From JAKJGV01 sp964617565 (GTDB taxonomy: Bacteria; Verrucomicrobiota; Kiritimatiellia; CAIQIC01; JAGNIJ01), in the NCBI GenBank assembly GCA_964617565.1, contig CAZTYH010000021.1:1-43925 (forward strand): DNA of 43,925 nt, given 5' to 3'. Below are positions 26,401 to 34,258 of the stretch, one piece after another (the first letter of the stretch is position 1; each line of letters begins with the position of its first letter). The notes beneath the pieces were generated by a model, which was given only the letters and a program-made list of their open reading frames with translations, had not been told where the DNA came from and did no database searches. The position numbers and the translations under genes are program-made.

Positions 26401-26910
26401 CAGCAGCCGGTGCTCCTTCCACGCGTAATCCAGGGCGCCAGCAAGCTTATGAATAATTTGCAGCGCATCCCTCTCCGGAATGTGCCCTTCGCGCTCCAGC
26501 TTGGCGGCCAGCGAATCTCCCACGAACGCCATTGCAAGGAAATAGATGCCCCCATCCTCACCGGACTCATGCGCTGTGACAATGTTGGGGTGTTCGAGCT
26601 TTGCCTGCAGGCGTACCTCTTGCAGGAAAAGCTGCACCGCCTCTTTATCCGTGCTGAACCCCTGCGGAAGGATCTTCAGAGCCACATCGCGATCCATCGA
26701 AATCTGCTGCGCGAGATACACCTCGCCCATTGCGCCGCGCCCGATCAGCTTCCTGATCTTGAATCCGCCGATGGTGACTCCCGGCCCAAAAGGCTTCCCG
26801 GGGATGGTCACCAAGCCCTGGCATTGTGGGCACGAAACCTGTGTACCGACCGCATCGGCCTCAATCTCCAGCTTGGCCTTGCATTTCGGGCAGAAAAAAG
26901 AAATCAGCAC
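23417..26910 (-). CDS. Receptor-like Ser/Thr protein kinase with LRR and C-type lectin domains (interrupted by gap, 3' end missing)
   Basis: This is a Hanks-type kinase. It has an N-terminal zinc ribbon (Cys7, Cys10, Cys27, Cys30) and a kinase domain (about 50-310) with GRGAMGEVY, VALK (Lys79), HRDIKPGN (Asp173), DLG in place of DFG (191-193) and GTPNYMSPEQ. A membrane helix follows (about 369-393), then a helical/coiled region. After a 100-N gap come eleven ~21-residue leucine-rich repeats and a C-type lectin-like domain (DWQWLSGEPLKFASWLPGQP) cut by the next gap. GTG 26910 is chosen because AAGGAAGG lies six bases upstream. The topology suggests cytoplasmic kinase and external sensor. It is divergent from the HTH-PtsN operon. 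Confidence 0.88.
23940..24640 (-). repeat. Eleven tandem leucine-rich repeats within the kinase gene
   Basis: Eleven units of 21 residues (one of 22) follow the pattern LxxLxLSxTxVxDLxPLxxMP, about 63 bp each. The regular period and near-identical DLTPLKG/DLSPLKG cores suggest growth by tandem duplication. Such short LRRs resemble bacterial internalin-type solenoids used for protein binding. Confidence 0.85.
25300..25399. other. Assembly gap (100 N) inside the kinase gene
   Basis: Exactly 100 N between the membrane-proximal helical region and the segment before the LRRs. The flanks stay in the same frame if 100 is taken literally, but the true length is unknown, so residue counts beyond it are unreliable. 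Confidence 0.99.
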
Positions 26911-27013
26911 AAGATGCCTTCCTTGGAAAGGATAACCTCACCGCAGAATACTCATCCTACATAAGCAAATAAAGGCTTTTTCTGCACAATCCGGAGGGTA
27001 AAGCATTTGTGAG

Positions 27014-27053
27014 TGTCATTGTATTGACATTTATACCTATATCGTGACATTAT
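27014..27053 (+). promoter_or_regulatory. Promoter/operator candidate of the HTH-PtsN/Ehr-like operon
   Basis: A perfect -35 TTGACA (27024-27029) is followed, 18 bases on, by a weak -10 (CATTAT, 27048-27053), which would put the transcript start within a few bases of ATG 27062. TGACATT occurs twice, at 27025 and 27045, exactly 20 bp apart, and TGTCA at 27014 forms an inverted pair with the first. Two helical turns between direct repeats is typical of a regulator binding site. Read by eye. Confidence 0.4.
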
Positions 27054-27061
27054 TCCTTCAT

Positions 27062-27763
27062 ATGAAACTGTCTGTTAAAGATGCAGCCATCCTGATGGGC
27101 GTGACCCCGAAGACGATCTATCGGTGGATACAGGATTCTGATCTTCCTGCCTATCGAGTTGAAGGCCAATATCGTTTGAACAAGATGCTTTTGCTTGAAT
27201 GGGCGCGCGCTAAAAGAATCAATGTTTCCACGCCCATGCAGGATGAAGCTTTTGGCGGGCCTGTCATTAACCTTTCCGATGCACTTCGCTACGGTGGCAT
27301 ATTTTACCGCGTCGGCGGACATGATCGTGATACGGCCCTGCGCTCGGTCGTTGATATGCTTCGGTTGCCCGATTCGGTTGATCGCGAGTTCGTATACCAG
27401 GCACTTCTCGCACGCGAGCGACTTCAATCTACGGGCCTTGGTGACGGGGTTGCTGTTCCGCATGTGCGCAATCCCCTTGTGCTCGATGTTGAGACACCGA
27501 GCGTGACGTTGTGCTTTCTTGATAAGCCGATCGAATTCGGAGCCCTCGACGGCCAACCCGTGCAGATTCTTTTTACGCTAGTCTCACCGAGTGTTCGTGC
27601 CCATCTCTACCTTCTCTCGCGCCTGTCATTCTGCCTGCAGGAACCGAGATTTAAGAGCTTGCTCAAGCATCAGGCCATTCGCGACGAACTTGTCCAGGAA
27701 GTTATGCGTATCGAGGCATCCTTCCCCAGCGCTGATGCATCTCAGACGAGTCATCGGCCATGA
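27062..27763 (+). CDS. HTH (excisionase/MerR-like) plus PTS EIIA (PtsN/fructose-type) regulator
   Basis: This 233-residue protein starts at ATG 27062 (MKLSVKDAA). An upstream ATG at 27044 is in frame but is not needed. Residues ~1-50 form an excisionase-type helix-turn-helix (DAAILMGVTPKTIYRWIQ). Residues ~70-225 match the PTS EIIA type-2/PtsN domain, with the phosphorylatable histidine in GDGVAVPH (His134). No Shine-Dalgarno is visible, consistent with a leaderless or nearly leaderless message. Its last four bases (ATGA) are the start of the first membrane-complex gene, so it is the first gene of that operon and a likely regulator of it. Phosphorylation by a PTS-Ntr-like relay is inferred. 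Confidence 0.82.
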   Translation: MKLSVKDAAILMGVTPKTIYRWIQDSDLPAYRVEGQYRLNKMLLLEWARAKRINVSTPMQDEAFGGPVINLSDALRYGGIFYRVGGHDRDTALRSVVDMLRLPDSVDREFVYQALLARERLQSTGLGDGVAVPHVRNPLVLDVETPSVTLCFLDKPIEFGALDGQPVQILFTLVSPSVRAHLYLLSRLSFCLQEPRFKSLLKHQAIRDELVQEVMRIEASFPSADASQTSHRP

Positions 27764-29727
27764 ACAGCTTTATACTCGGTCTCGTTCTTCTGTTGACGGG
27801 CGGGCTCTGCGCATGGGGTATGCGCCGCTTTTCTCTTGCCGCCGGCTGGATGGGAACGGCAGGGGCCGTACTCGGCAGCTTGATGGGTTTGTCTGCCTCT
27901 TTTCGAGTTCTGATCAAGGGTTCGATTGCACGCATAACCATTCCCTGGCCCTTGCCTTATGCCGCGATCGATCTGGCGATTGACCCGTTATCCGCTTTTT
28001 TCATGATCCCGTTGTTCATATTGGCAACGGCCGCCGCACTGTATGGGGAGCTTTATCTTCGGGATGGAGCGAACAAAACGCGTCGGGGTGAAGCCGGATT
28101 CCTCATCAACATGCTCGTGCTGTCCATGGCGCTTGTCCTCGCCGCCCGCAATACCATTCTCTTCCTCATTTCCTGGGAACTCATGGCGTTGAGTTCGTTT
28201 GCTCTTGTTATTTTCGACGACACCGACGATTCGGTTCGAAAGGCCGGATGGAGTTATGCAATTGCTTCTCAAGCCGGAACCGCGTTTCTTCTGGTCTTTT
28301 TCATTCTTTTGGGACGCGGATCAACCTCTTTCTCTGGATTCTCCGCGTTCCCCTCCACTCTCTGGAACCCGGTCTTTTTCGTCCTCGCGCTGATAGGCTT
28401 CGGCACGAAAGCCGGCTTTGTTCCGCTGCACATCTGGTTGCCACGGGCGCATCCCGCAGCACCAAGTCACGTCTCAGCGCTCATGTCAGGCGTCATGATC
28501 AAAATGGGTATCTACGGCATCCTGCGCACTCTTCTGATACTCGGACCACTGCCGGCCTGGTGCTCATGGTTGATGATCCTTCTGGGTTTGTCGTCTGGCA
28601 TACTCGGAATTCTTTTTGCCCTCGCGCAGGACGACCTGAAACGCATGCTCGCCTATTCAAGTGTCGAGAATGTCGGCATTATCGCGCTCGGGATCGGACT
28701 CGGCATGCTGGGCCAGTCGTACGGTCTTCTCTCGGTCTCCCTTCTCGGCTTTGGGGGCGCGATTTTCCATGTGTTGAACCACGCCCTATTCAAAGGGCTT
28801 CTATTTCTTGCCGCGGGTAATGTGCTGCACGCGACGCATACCCGCAGACTGGAAAAGTATGGCGGTTTGATCAATCCGTTGCCGTGGACCGCTGCGAGTT
28901 TTCTTGTCGGATCCGCCGCAATTTGCGGACTGCCACCATTCAACGGTTTCGCGGGTGAGTTCCTGATCTATTTCGGCGCGTTCCGCGCGATTGTGGATTC
29001 CACAGCGGCCGCTCCCGTCGCGCTCGGTCTCGTTGTCGGACTGGCGTTTGTCGGCGCGCTTGCATTGGCCTGTTTTGCAAAAACATTTTCGGTTGTTTTT
29101 CTGGGGCATCCGAGGAGCCCCCTTCCCGCCCCCCCCTGCGAAGCGGGCCAATGGATGATGGCGCCGGTTCTTTTTCTGGCAAGCGCATGCCTGTTCATCG
29201 GCGTCGCGGCTCCGGGAATCGCGCCGTTCCTCACCCGCGTCGCCGCACCGCTTGCGGGCATAGATAGCGCCGTTGAACTCCCCTGTACGATTCGCGACTC
29301 GCTCTCATTCATTCCCGCTCTTGCGCTGCTGATCGCGCTTGTGCTTATCACCACGTTGGCGCGCGCCCGGATTCTGCACCGCCGCGAGATCCGCTCCTCT
29401 GAAACATGGGGTTGCGGCTACACAGCGCCGTCACCGCGTATGCAATACACTGCCTCTTCTTTCGCATCGCCCATTCTCCGATTCTTCACCGCCATTCTTC
29501 GCACCCGCGAATCTGTCACGCCGGTACAAGGACCTTTTCCCGCACCCGCTCGTCTCGAAGTGGAAACGTCCGATGTATTCGAGAACATGCTGTTCGAGTC
29601 ACCGGCGAAATCGGTTGCGGCACGAATGAATGTCTTTCGGAAGAAAGTTCAGCACGGGCACATGAATCTCTATGTTCTCTACATCGCAATAACGTTGCTC
29701 GCCTTGCTTTTGTGGAAGCTGTCATGA
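27760..29727 (+). CDS. Hydrogenase-4 component B-like, Mrp/NuoL-type antiporter subunit
   Basis: This 655-residue proton/sodium-conducting membrane subunit resembles HyfB/HycC and NuoL, with about 15-16 hydrophobic helices. The channel residues expected in the family are present: Glu in SWELMALSSF, Lys in GFGTKAGFVPLHIWLPRAHP, and a second Lys in NHALFKGLLFLAAG. The long C-terminal extension (after about 520) contains a polar segment and a last helix. Start and stop both overlap neighbours in ATGA. It would couple redox energy released by the peripheral arm to ion translocation. Confidence 0.9.
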   Translation: MNSFILGLVLLLTGGLCAWGMRRFSLAAGWMGTAGAVLGSLMGLSASFRVLIKGSIARITIPWPLPYAAIDLAIDPLSAFFMIPLFILATAAALYGELYLRDGANKTRRGEAGFLINMLVLSMALVLAARNTILFLISWELMALSSFALVIFDDTDDSVRKAGWSYAIASQAGTAFLLVFFILLGRGSTSFSGFSAFPSTLWNPVFFVLALIGFGTKAGFVPLHIWLPRAHPAAPSHVSALMSGVMIKMGIYGILRTLLILGPLPAWCSWLMILLGLSSGILGILFALAQDDLKRMLAYSSVENVGIIALGIGLGMLGQSYGLLSVSLLGFGGAIFHVLNHALFKGLLFLAAGNVLHATHTRRLEKYGGLINPLPWTAASFLVGSAAICGLPPFNGFAGEFLIYFGAFRAIVDSTAAAPVALGLVVGLAFVGALALACFAKTFSVVFLGHPRSPLPAPPCEAGQWMMAPVLFLASACLFIGVAAPGIAPFLTRVAAPLAGIDSAVELPCTIRDSLSFIPALALLIALVLITTLARARILHRREIRSSETWGCGYTAPSPRMQYTASSFASPILRFFTAILRTRESVTPVQGPFPAPARLEVETSDVFENMLFESPAKSVAARMNVFRKKVQHGHMNLYVLYIAITLLALLLWKLS

Positions 29728-30653
29728 ATTTCGAAGTCCATTATTTGATGGGTCCGTTTCTCGGGATTGTTTTTGCGCCGTTGTTGCCGGGCATTATCAA
29801 CAAGGTGAAGGCCTTCTACGCGGGTCGTCGCGGCCCCCCCTTATTGCAACTGTACTTCGACTTGTTCAAACTGCTGTCGAAGGGAGCCGTGTACAGCAGT
29901 TCAACATCATGGCTCTTTCGTGCAGGCCCTGTAATCACGTTTTCAACCATTCTGGCGGCGTTGTTTATCATCCCTTTCGGCAGCAGTGCACCCATCGCGT
30001 TTACCGGAGACCTGCTGCTCGTTTTCTATCTGCTCGGCATGGCCCGGTTCTTCACGGTAATCGCCGCCATGGATACGGGTTCCAGTTTTGAAGGAATGGG
30101 CGCGAGCCGCGAAGTGCAATTCTCCGCGTTCGCTGAACCCGGGCTCTTCATCACTTTTGCAGCCATGGCGAGATTGACCGGGTGCCTGTCTCTTTCCGAC
30201 ATCTTCCAAAGCATCACCCCGGAACTATGGACAGCACAGGCACCCGCACTGGTTCTCGGCGCCGTTGTGCTCTCGATTATTCTCCTCGCGGAAAACGCCC
30301 GCATTCCAGTTGACGATCCGAACACGCACCTCGAATTGACGATGATTCACGAGGTCATGGTCCTGGATCACGGCGGCCCCGATTTCGCCCTTATCCTCTA
30401 CTCCTCCGCGCTGAAGCTGTGGCTTTTTGCGTCCTGGTTGGCGGGCATTGTCATACCCCGCTTCGACACAACGATTCCCGCGAGGTACGCCGCGATGTTC
30501 GTCGGCGTAATTCTCGCCTGTATAGTGACCGGCACCATCGAGTCCATCATGGCGCGGCTCCGCCTGTTGCGGATTCCTCAACTTCTAATCGGCGCAGGCA
30601 CACTGGGCCTTGTGGCCTTCCTTCTTGCCTGCCAGGGAGGAGTCTCGCCATGA
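29724..30653 (+). CDS. Hydrogenase-4 component C-like (NuoH/HycD-type) subunit
   Basis: This 309-residue membrane anchor subunit is homologous to HycD/HyfC and complex I NuoH, which join the membrane arm to the redox arm. Diagnostic sequence includes GMGASREVQFSAFAEPGLF in the conserved loop and ENARIPVDDPNTHLELTMIH, the acidic loop near the quinone-like pocket. About eight helices are visible. The true start is ATG 29724 in the ATGA overlap with the previous gene; longer in-frame sequence upstream lies inside that gene. Confidence 0.92.
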   Translation: MNFEVHYLMGPFLGIVFAPLLPGIINKVKAFYAGRRGPPLLQLYFDLFKLLSKGAVYSSSTSWLFRAGPVITFSTILAALFIIPFGSSAPIAFTGDLLLVFYLLGMARFFTVIAAMDTGSSFEGMGASREVQFSAFAEPGLFITFAAMARLTGCLSLSDIFQSITPELWTAQAPALVLGAVVLSIILLAENARIPVDDPNTHLELTMIHEVMVLDHGGPDFALILYSSALKLWLFASWLAGIVIPRFDTTIPARYAAMFVGVILACIVTGTIESIMARLRLLRIPQLLIGAGTLGLVAFLLACQGGVSP

Positions 30654-31285
30654 ACGACCTGCTTCTTATCCTTGTTATCCTGTCCAATCTTCGACTGCTT
30701 GCATCCAGTCGCCTTGGCGCATGCATCAAGTGGGCCGCCTGGCAGGGCATTCTGCTGGGTCTCCTGACGATCACTGCTGCATGGCCCCACCCGCCGATTC
30801 AAACGTGGGTATTGGCGATCGTCGCCGCGTCGCTGAAGGGATTGGCTTTCCCGTGGCTTCTCTTTCGCACGCTGCGGCGGGTGCAGGTGCGCCGCGAAAT
30901 CGAACCCTACATCGGCTTCAATCTCTCCCTCGGAATCGGACTGGTGCTTCTGCTCATCGCATTCAGCCTGGCGCGACGGCTTCCTCTGCCCGAAGGCCTC
31001 GACAGTGAGTTCTGGATACCGGCCGCCTTTTTCTCCCTGTTGACCGGCTTGCTCCTCATCGTTGCGCGCAAGACGGCTGTCATGCAGGTGATCGGTTATC
31101 TCGTTCTTGAAAACGGCATCTTCGCCTACGGCGCGGGAGCGGCTCGACATGCCCCGCTGCTGCTCGAGATGGGTATCCTGCTGGATCTGTTCGTCGCCGT
31201 GTTCGTAATGGGAATTGCCCTTTTCCATATCGCGCGCGATTTCGACCACATCAACGTGGACCGCCTGGTGTCGCTGAAGGAATGA
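30650..31285 (+). CDS. Hydrogenase-4 component E-like subunit
   Basis: This 211-residue, six-helix membrane protein corresponds to HyfE, a NuoK/MrpC-like subunit with additional helices. Visible features are the short N-terminal helix, the basic loop RTLRRVQVRREIEPY, and the late segment VIGYLVLENGIFAYG with an intramembrane Glu typical of this group. It starts at ATG 30650, overlapping the stop of the preceding gene, and lies four bases before the next subunit. It is inferred to be part of the ion-conducting arm. Confidence 0.85.
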   Translation: MNDLLLILVILSNLRLLASSRLGACIKWAAWQGILLGLLTITAAWPHPPIQTWVLAIVAASLKGLAFPWLLFRTLRRVQVRREIEPYIGFNLSLGIGLVLLLIAFSLARRLPLPEGLDSEFWIPAAFFSLLTGLLLIVARKTAVMQVIGYLVLENGIFAYGAGAARHAPLLLEMGILLDLFVAVFVMGIALFHIARDFDHINVDRLVSLKE

Positions 31286-31289
31286 TCGG

Positions 31290-32768
31290 ATGAGAAGCTA
31301 CTTCATTTATTTCGGCCTCATGGCGTTGCCCATCCTCGGCGGACTGGTCGCTTTCGTCCTCCGGTCCATCCGCATACGGCGCGCGCTTCTTCCGGGGGTC
31401 GCATCCGCACATCTTATCCTGACGCTGCTCGCGCTGCATGCGCGACCGGCGCAGATTCTGGGCGGATGGATCGGGCTCGACGACGCCGGCAGCCTTCTTC
31501 TCCTGGTCACCAGCATTCTCTTCTACGCGGCTGCCGTCTACGCACAGGGCTACCTGCGTTCCGAATCTCGAACCGCGCATCGCGATCCGGAAGAGAGCTT
31601 CCTTTTCGACAACGCTCCTGAAGCAGTCTTTATTGGCTGCCTGCTCCTGTTCCTTGGCACCATGACGTTTGTCGAAATCAGCCGCCACCTCGGCATGATA
31701 TGGGTGGCGGTCGAATCAACAACGCTCGTAAGCGCGCCGCTTATTTATTTTCACCGTCATCACCGATCGCTCGAAGCCGTGTGGAAATACCTGATGATCT
31801 GTTCCGTCGGTATTGCGCTCGCCCTGCTCGGTCTTTTCTTTCTCGCATCAGCAGAATCCTCGTCCTCGCTTCTTCTCGACGATGTCCTTCGCGATGCGGT
31901 ACGCCTGCCCATTCCGTGGTTGAAAACAGCTTTCATCTTCATGCTGGTCGGGTACGGCACCAAAATGGGCCTCGCGCCGATGCACACCTGGTTGCCCGAT
32001 GCGCACAGCGAAGCTCCTTCTCTCGTTTCAGCGCTGCTCTCCGGCTCGCTTCTCAACTGCGCATTTCTTGCCCTATGGCGCATGACCCAGGTATGCATCG
32101 CGGCAGGGATGAATGACTTCGTCCGCGACCTGTTGCTTGCACTGGGATTCACTTCCCTGGGATTGGCCGCGGTATTCATTGTCCGCCAACGCGATTTCAA
32201 GAGACTGCTCGCCTATTCCAGTATTGAGAACATGGGGATCATCACCATAGGCGTCGCACTGGGAACCGCCGGATATTCCGGCGCCTTTCTGCATATGTTG
32301 AATCATTCCCTGATCAAGGGTTCGCTCTTCCTTGTCGCGGGCAGCATTCTTGCACTGCATGGAACACGCGCGACGGATGCCGTCCGCGGCTTGTCTAAAC
32401 GAGCGCCCGCCGCGGCCCGGCTCTGGCTGCTTGGACTGCTCGCCATTGGCGGCATGCCGCCATTCGGCGCCTTTATCAGCAAGTTCATTATCGTGCGTGC
32501 AGCACTTATCCAGGGACATTGGGTCGTTGCCTCCGCATTTCTTGGGATCGTCTTCATTGTCTTTGTCGGCATTTCGGGCATTGCCTTGAACATGGTGTTG
32601 GGCACTCCGTCAGAGCCGAAATCGGAATCGCAAGCTGCACTCTCTGCGGCCTGGATCATTCCGCCAACCATACTCCTGGCCTTGTCATTGCTTCTCGGGT
32701 TGTTCATCCCCCGGGTGATTGGGAACCTGATTCAAGGGGCCTCCGGCTCGGGAGGGTTCTGGCCATGA
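31290..32768 (+). CDS. Hydrogenase-4 component F-like, second antiporter subunit (NuoM/N-type)
   Basis: This 492-residue antiporter-like subunit corresponds to HyfF. It keeps the channel Glu (WVAVESTTL), the channel Lys in GYGTKMGLAPMHTWLPDAH and the distal Lys in NHSLIKGSLFLVAG. About 13-14 helices are visible. A GAAGGAA ribosome site overlaps the end of the E gene. Having two antiporter-like subunits (B and F) matches hydrogenase-4/Ehr-type complexes rather than formate hydrogenlyase-1, which has one; the third one of Hyf (HyfD) is absent. Confidence 0.9.
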   Translation: MRSYFIYFGLMALPILGGLVAFVLRSIRIRRALLPGVASAHLILTLLALHARPAQILGGWIGLDDAGSLLLLVTSILFYAAAVYAQGYLRSESRTAHRDPEESFLFDNAPEAVFIGCLLLFLGTMTFVEISRHLGMIWVAVESTTLVSAPLIYFHRHHRSLEAVWKYLMICSVGIALALLGLFFLASAESSSSLLLDDVLRDAVRLPIPWLKTAFIFMLVGYGTKMGLAPMHTWLPDAHSEAPSLVSALLSGSLLNCAFLALWRMTQVCIAAGMNDFVRDLLLALGFTSLGLAAVFIVRQRDFKRLLAYSSIENMGIITIGVALGTAGYSGAFLHMLNHSLIKGSLFLVAGSILALHGTRATDAVRGLSKRAPAAARLWLLGLLAIGGMPPFGAFISKFIIVRAALIQGHWVVASAFLGIVFIVFVGISGIALNMVLGTPSEPKSESQAALSAAWIIPPTILLALSLLLGLFIPRVIGNLIQGASGSGGFWP

Positions 32769-34246
32769 GCGCTACATTTCGCAATCCCGCGGTAATTCCA
32801 ATTGCCGAAATACCGGTTTTAAGTTTCGCAGTTTTCCGTTCCTGCATCCTGGATGCCGTTTCCGGAGGCAGCCGCGTAAGTGCGTTGTTCTGTCATGCCC
32901 CTGAAGGTCAGGAACGCCGATTGTTTGCCCTGCTGGCACATCCGGGGCAAAATACACTGGAAGCGGTGACTACGCGAGTAGGCAATACCTACCCGGCGAT
33001 GACTCCGGTATGCCCACAGGTCCACCTGTTCGAGCGCGAAATGGCCGAACAATCCTCCGTGATCCCCCTGGATCATCCATGGCTGAAACCAGTGCGTTTC
33101 CCCAATCGCCCCGGCGCCGCTCCGGTTGGACGGACGGACTTCTACACGGTCGAGGGCGACCAAGTCCATGAAGTAGCCGTCGGGCCCGTTCATGCAGGTA
33201 TCATCGAGCCTGGTCATTTCCGCTTTCAATGCCATGGCGAGACAGTACTCCATCTGGAGATTTCCCTCGGCTACCAGCATCGCGGCATTGAACGTGCGCT
33301 CGTGAATGGACCGGATGCAAGAACGATTCATTACATGGAAACCCTCGCAGGAGACACAACCATCGGACACACCATGGCCTATTGCCAGCTCGTTGAGGCG
33401 CTTGGTTCGATTCGTTTGCCGCTGCGCGCGGAGGCTTTGCGCGCTATCGCGCTGGAACTGGAACGATTGGCCAATCACACCGGCGATTTGGGAGCCCTGG
33501 CGGCGGACATCGGCTACCTCCCCACCGCGTCGTTTTGCGGACGCATACGGGGCGATTTTCTAAATATGAGCGCGCTGCTGTGCGGCTCGCGCTTTGGACG
33601 CGGACTCGTTCGCCCCGGAGGCGTAGCTTTCGACCTGGAATCCGGGCGTCTGCAAGAACTCAAGAAACGTCTCACCGCTGCAAAACGCGATGTCACGGGC
33701 GCCGTGAAATTGCTCTGGAACGATCCTTCCGTCCTCGCGCGACTCGAGGACACCGGACGGCTCTCAGTCGAGCAATGCCGCGAGCTTGGTTTTGTAGGAC
33801 CCGCAGCGCGCGCAACAGGCATGGAACAGGATGTGCGTGCCGATTTACCGTTTGGCTACTACCGCTTCTTCCAGATCCCCGTGGCTTCCATGCCTCACGG
33901 CGATGTCTTCGCACGGGCTTATGTTCGATGGATCGAGATTCAGCGCTCCCTGGAATTCATTCTCAACACACTTTCGACACTTCCGGAAGAGCACACCTCC
34001 TGCGATGCGAGCTCATTGCACTTGGAACCTCATTCGTTAGCGGTCTCCCTTGTCGAAGGCTGGCGGGGCGAAATCTGTCATGTCGCAATAACCGCTCGTG
34101 ACGGCAAGTTTGCTCAATACAAAGTCGTGGATCCATCATTTCATAACTGGCATGGACTCGCGGTCGCCATGCGCAACGGCCAGATATCCGATTTCCCCCT
34201 GTGCAATAAAAGCTTCAACCTTTCCTATTGTGGATTCGATCTCTGA
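32765..34246 (+). CDS. Hydrogenase large-subunit/NuoCD-like protein lacking the [NiFe] site
   Basis: This 493-residue protein corresponds to HyfG/HycE. An N-terminal NuoC-like domain (about 1-120) is followed by the NuoD/hydrogenase large-subunit fold (about 140-493). The motif where [NiFe] enzymes have RxCGxC reads METLAGDTTIGHTMAYCQ (191-208), and the C-terminal DPCxxC reads VDPSFHNWHG (455-464), so all four metal-ligating cysteines are absent. GYQHRGIERAL (169-179) is preserved. It therefore cannot be a hydrogenase and is more like NuoD or Ehr proteins. It starts at ATG 32765 in an ATGA overlap. No maturation genes or C-terminal cleavage peptide are seen. Confidence 0.9.
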   Translation: MSATFRNPAVIPIAEIPVLSFAVFRSCILDAVSGGSRVSALFCHAPEGQERRLFALLAHPGQNTLEAVTTRVGNTYPAMTPVCPQVHLFEREMAEQSSVIPLDHPWLKPVRFPNRPGAAPVGRTDFYTVEGDQVHEVAVGPVHAGIIEPGHFRFQCHGETVLHLEISLGYQHRGIERALVNGPDARTIHYMETLAGDTTIGHTMAYCQLVEALGSIRLPLRAEALRAIALELERLANHTGDLGALAADIGYLPTASFCGRIRGDFLNMSALLCGSRFGRGLVRPGGVAFDLESGRLQELKKRLTAAKRDVTGAVKLLWNDPSVLARLEDTGRLSVEQCRELGFVGPAARATGMEQDVRADLPFGYYRFFQIPVASMPHGDVFARAYVRWIEIQRSLEFILNTLSTLPEEHTSCDASSLHLEPHSLAVSLVEGWRGEICHVAITARDGKFAQYKVVDPSFHNWHGLAVAMRNGQISDFPLCNKSFNLSYCGFDL

Positions 34247-34258
34247 GGAAATGCAAAA

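Noticed and set aside
32765..34246. Calling this a functional [NiFe]-hydrogenase large subunit
   Set aside because: None of the four metal-binding cysteines is present at either motif.
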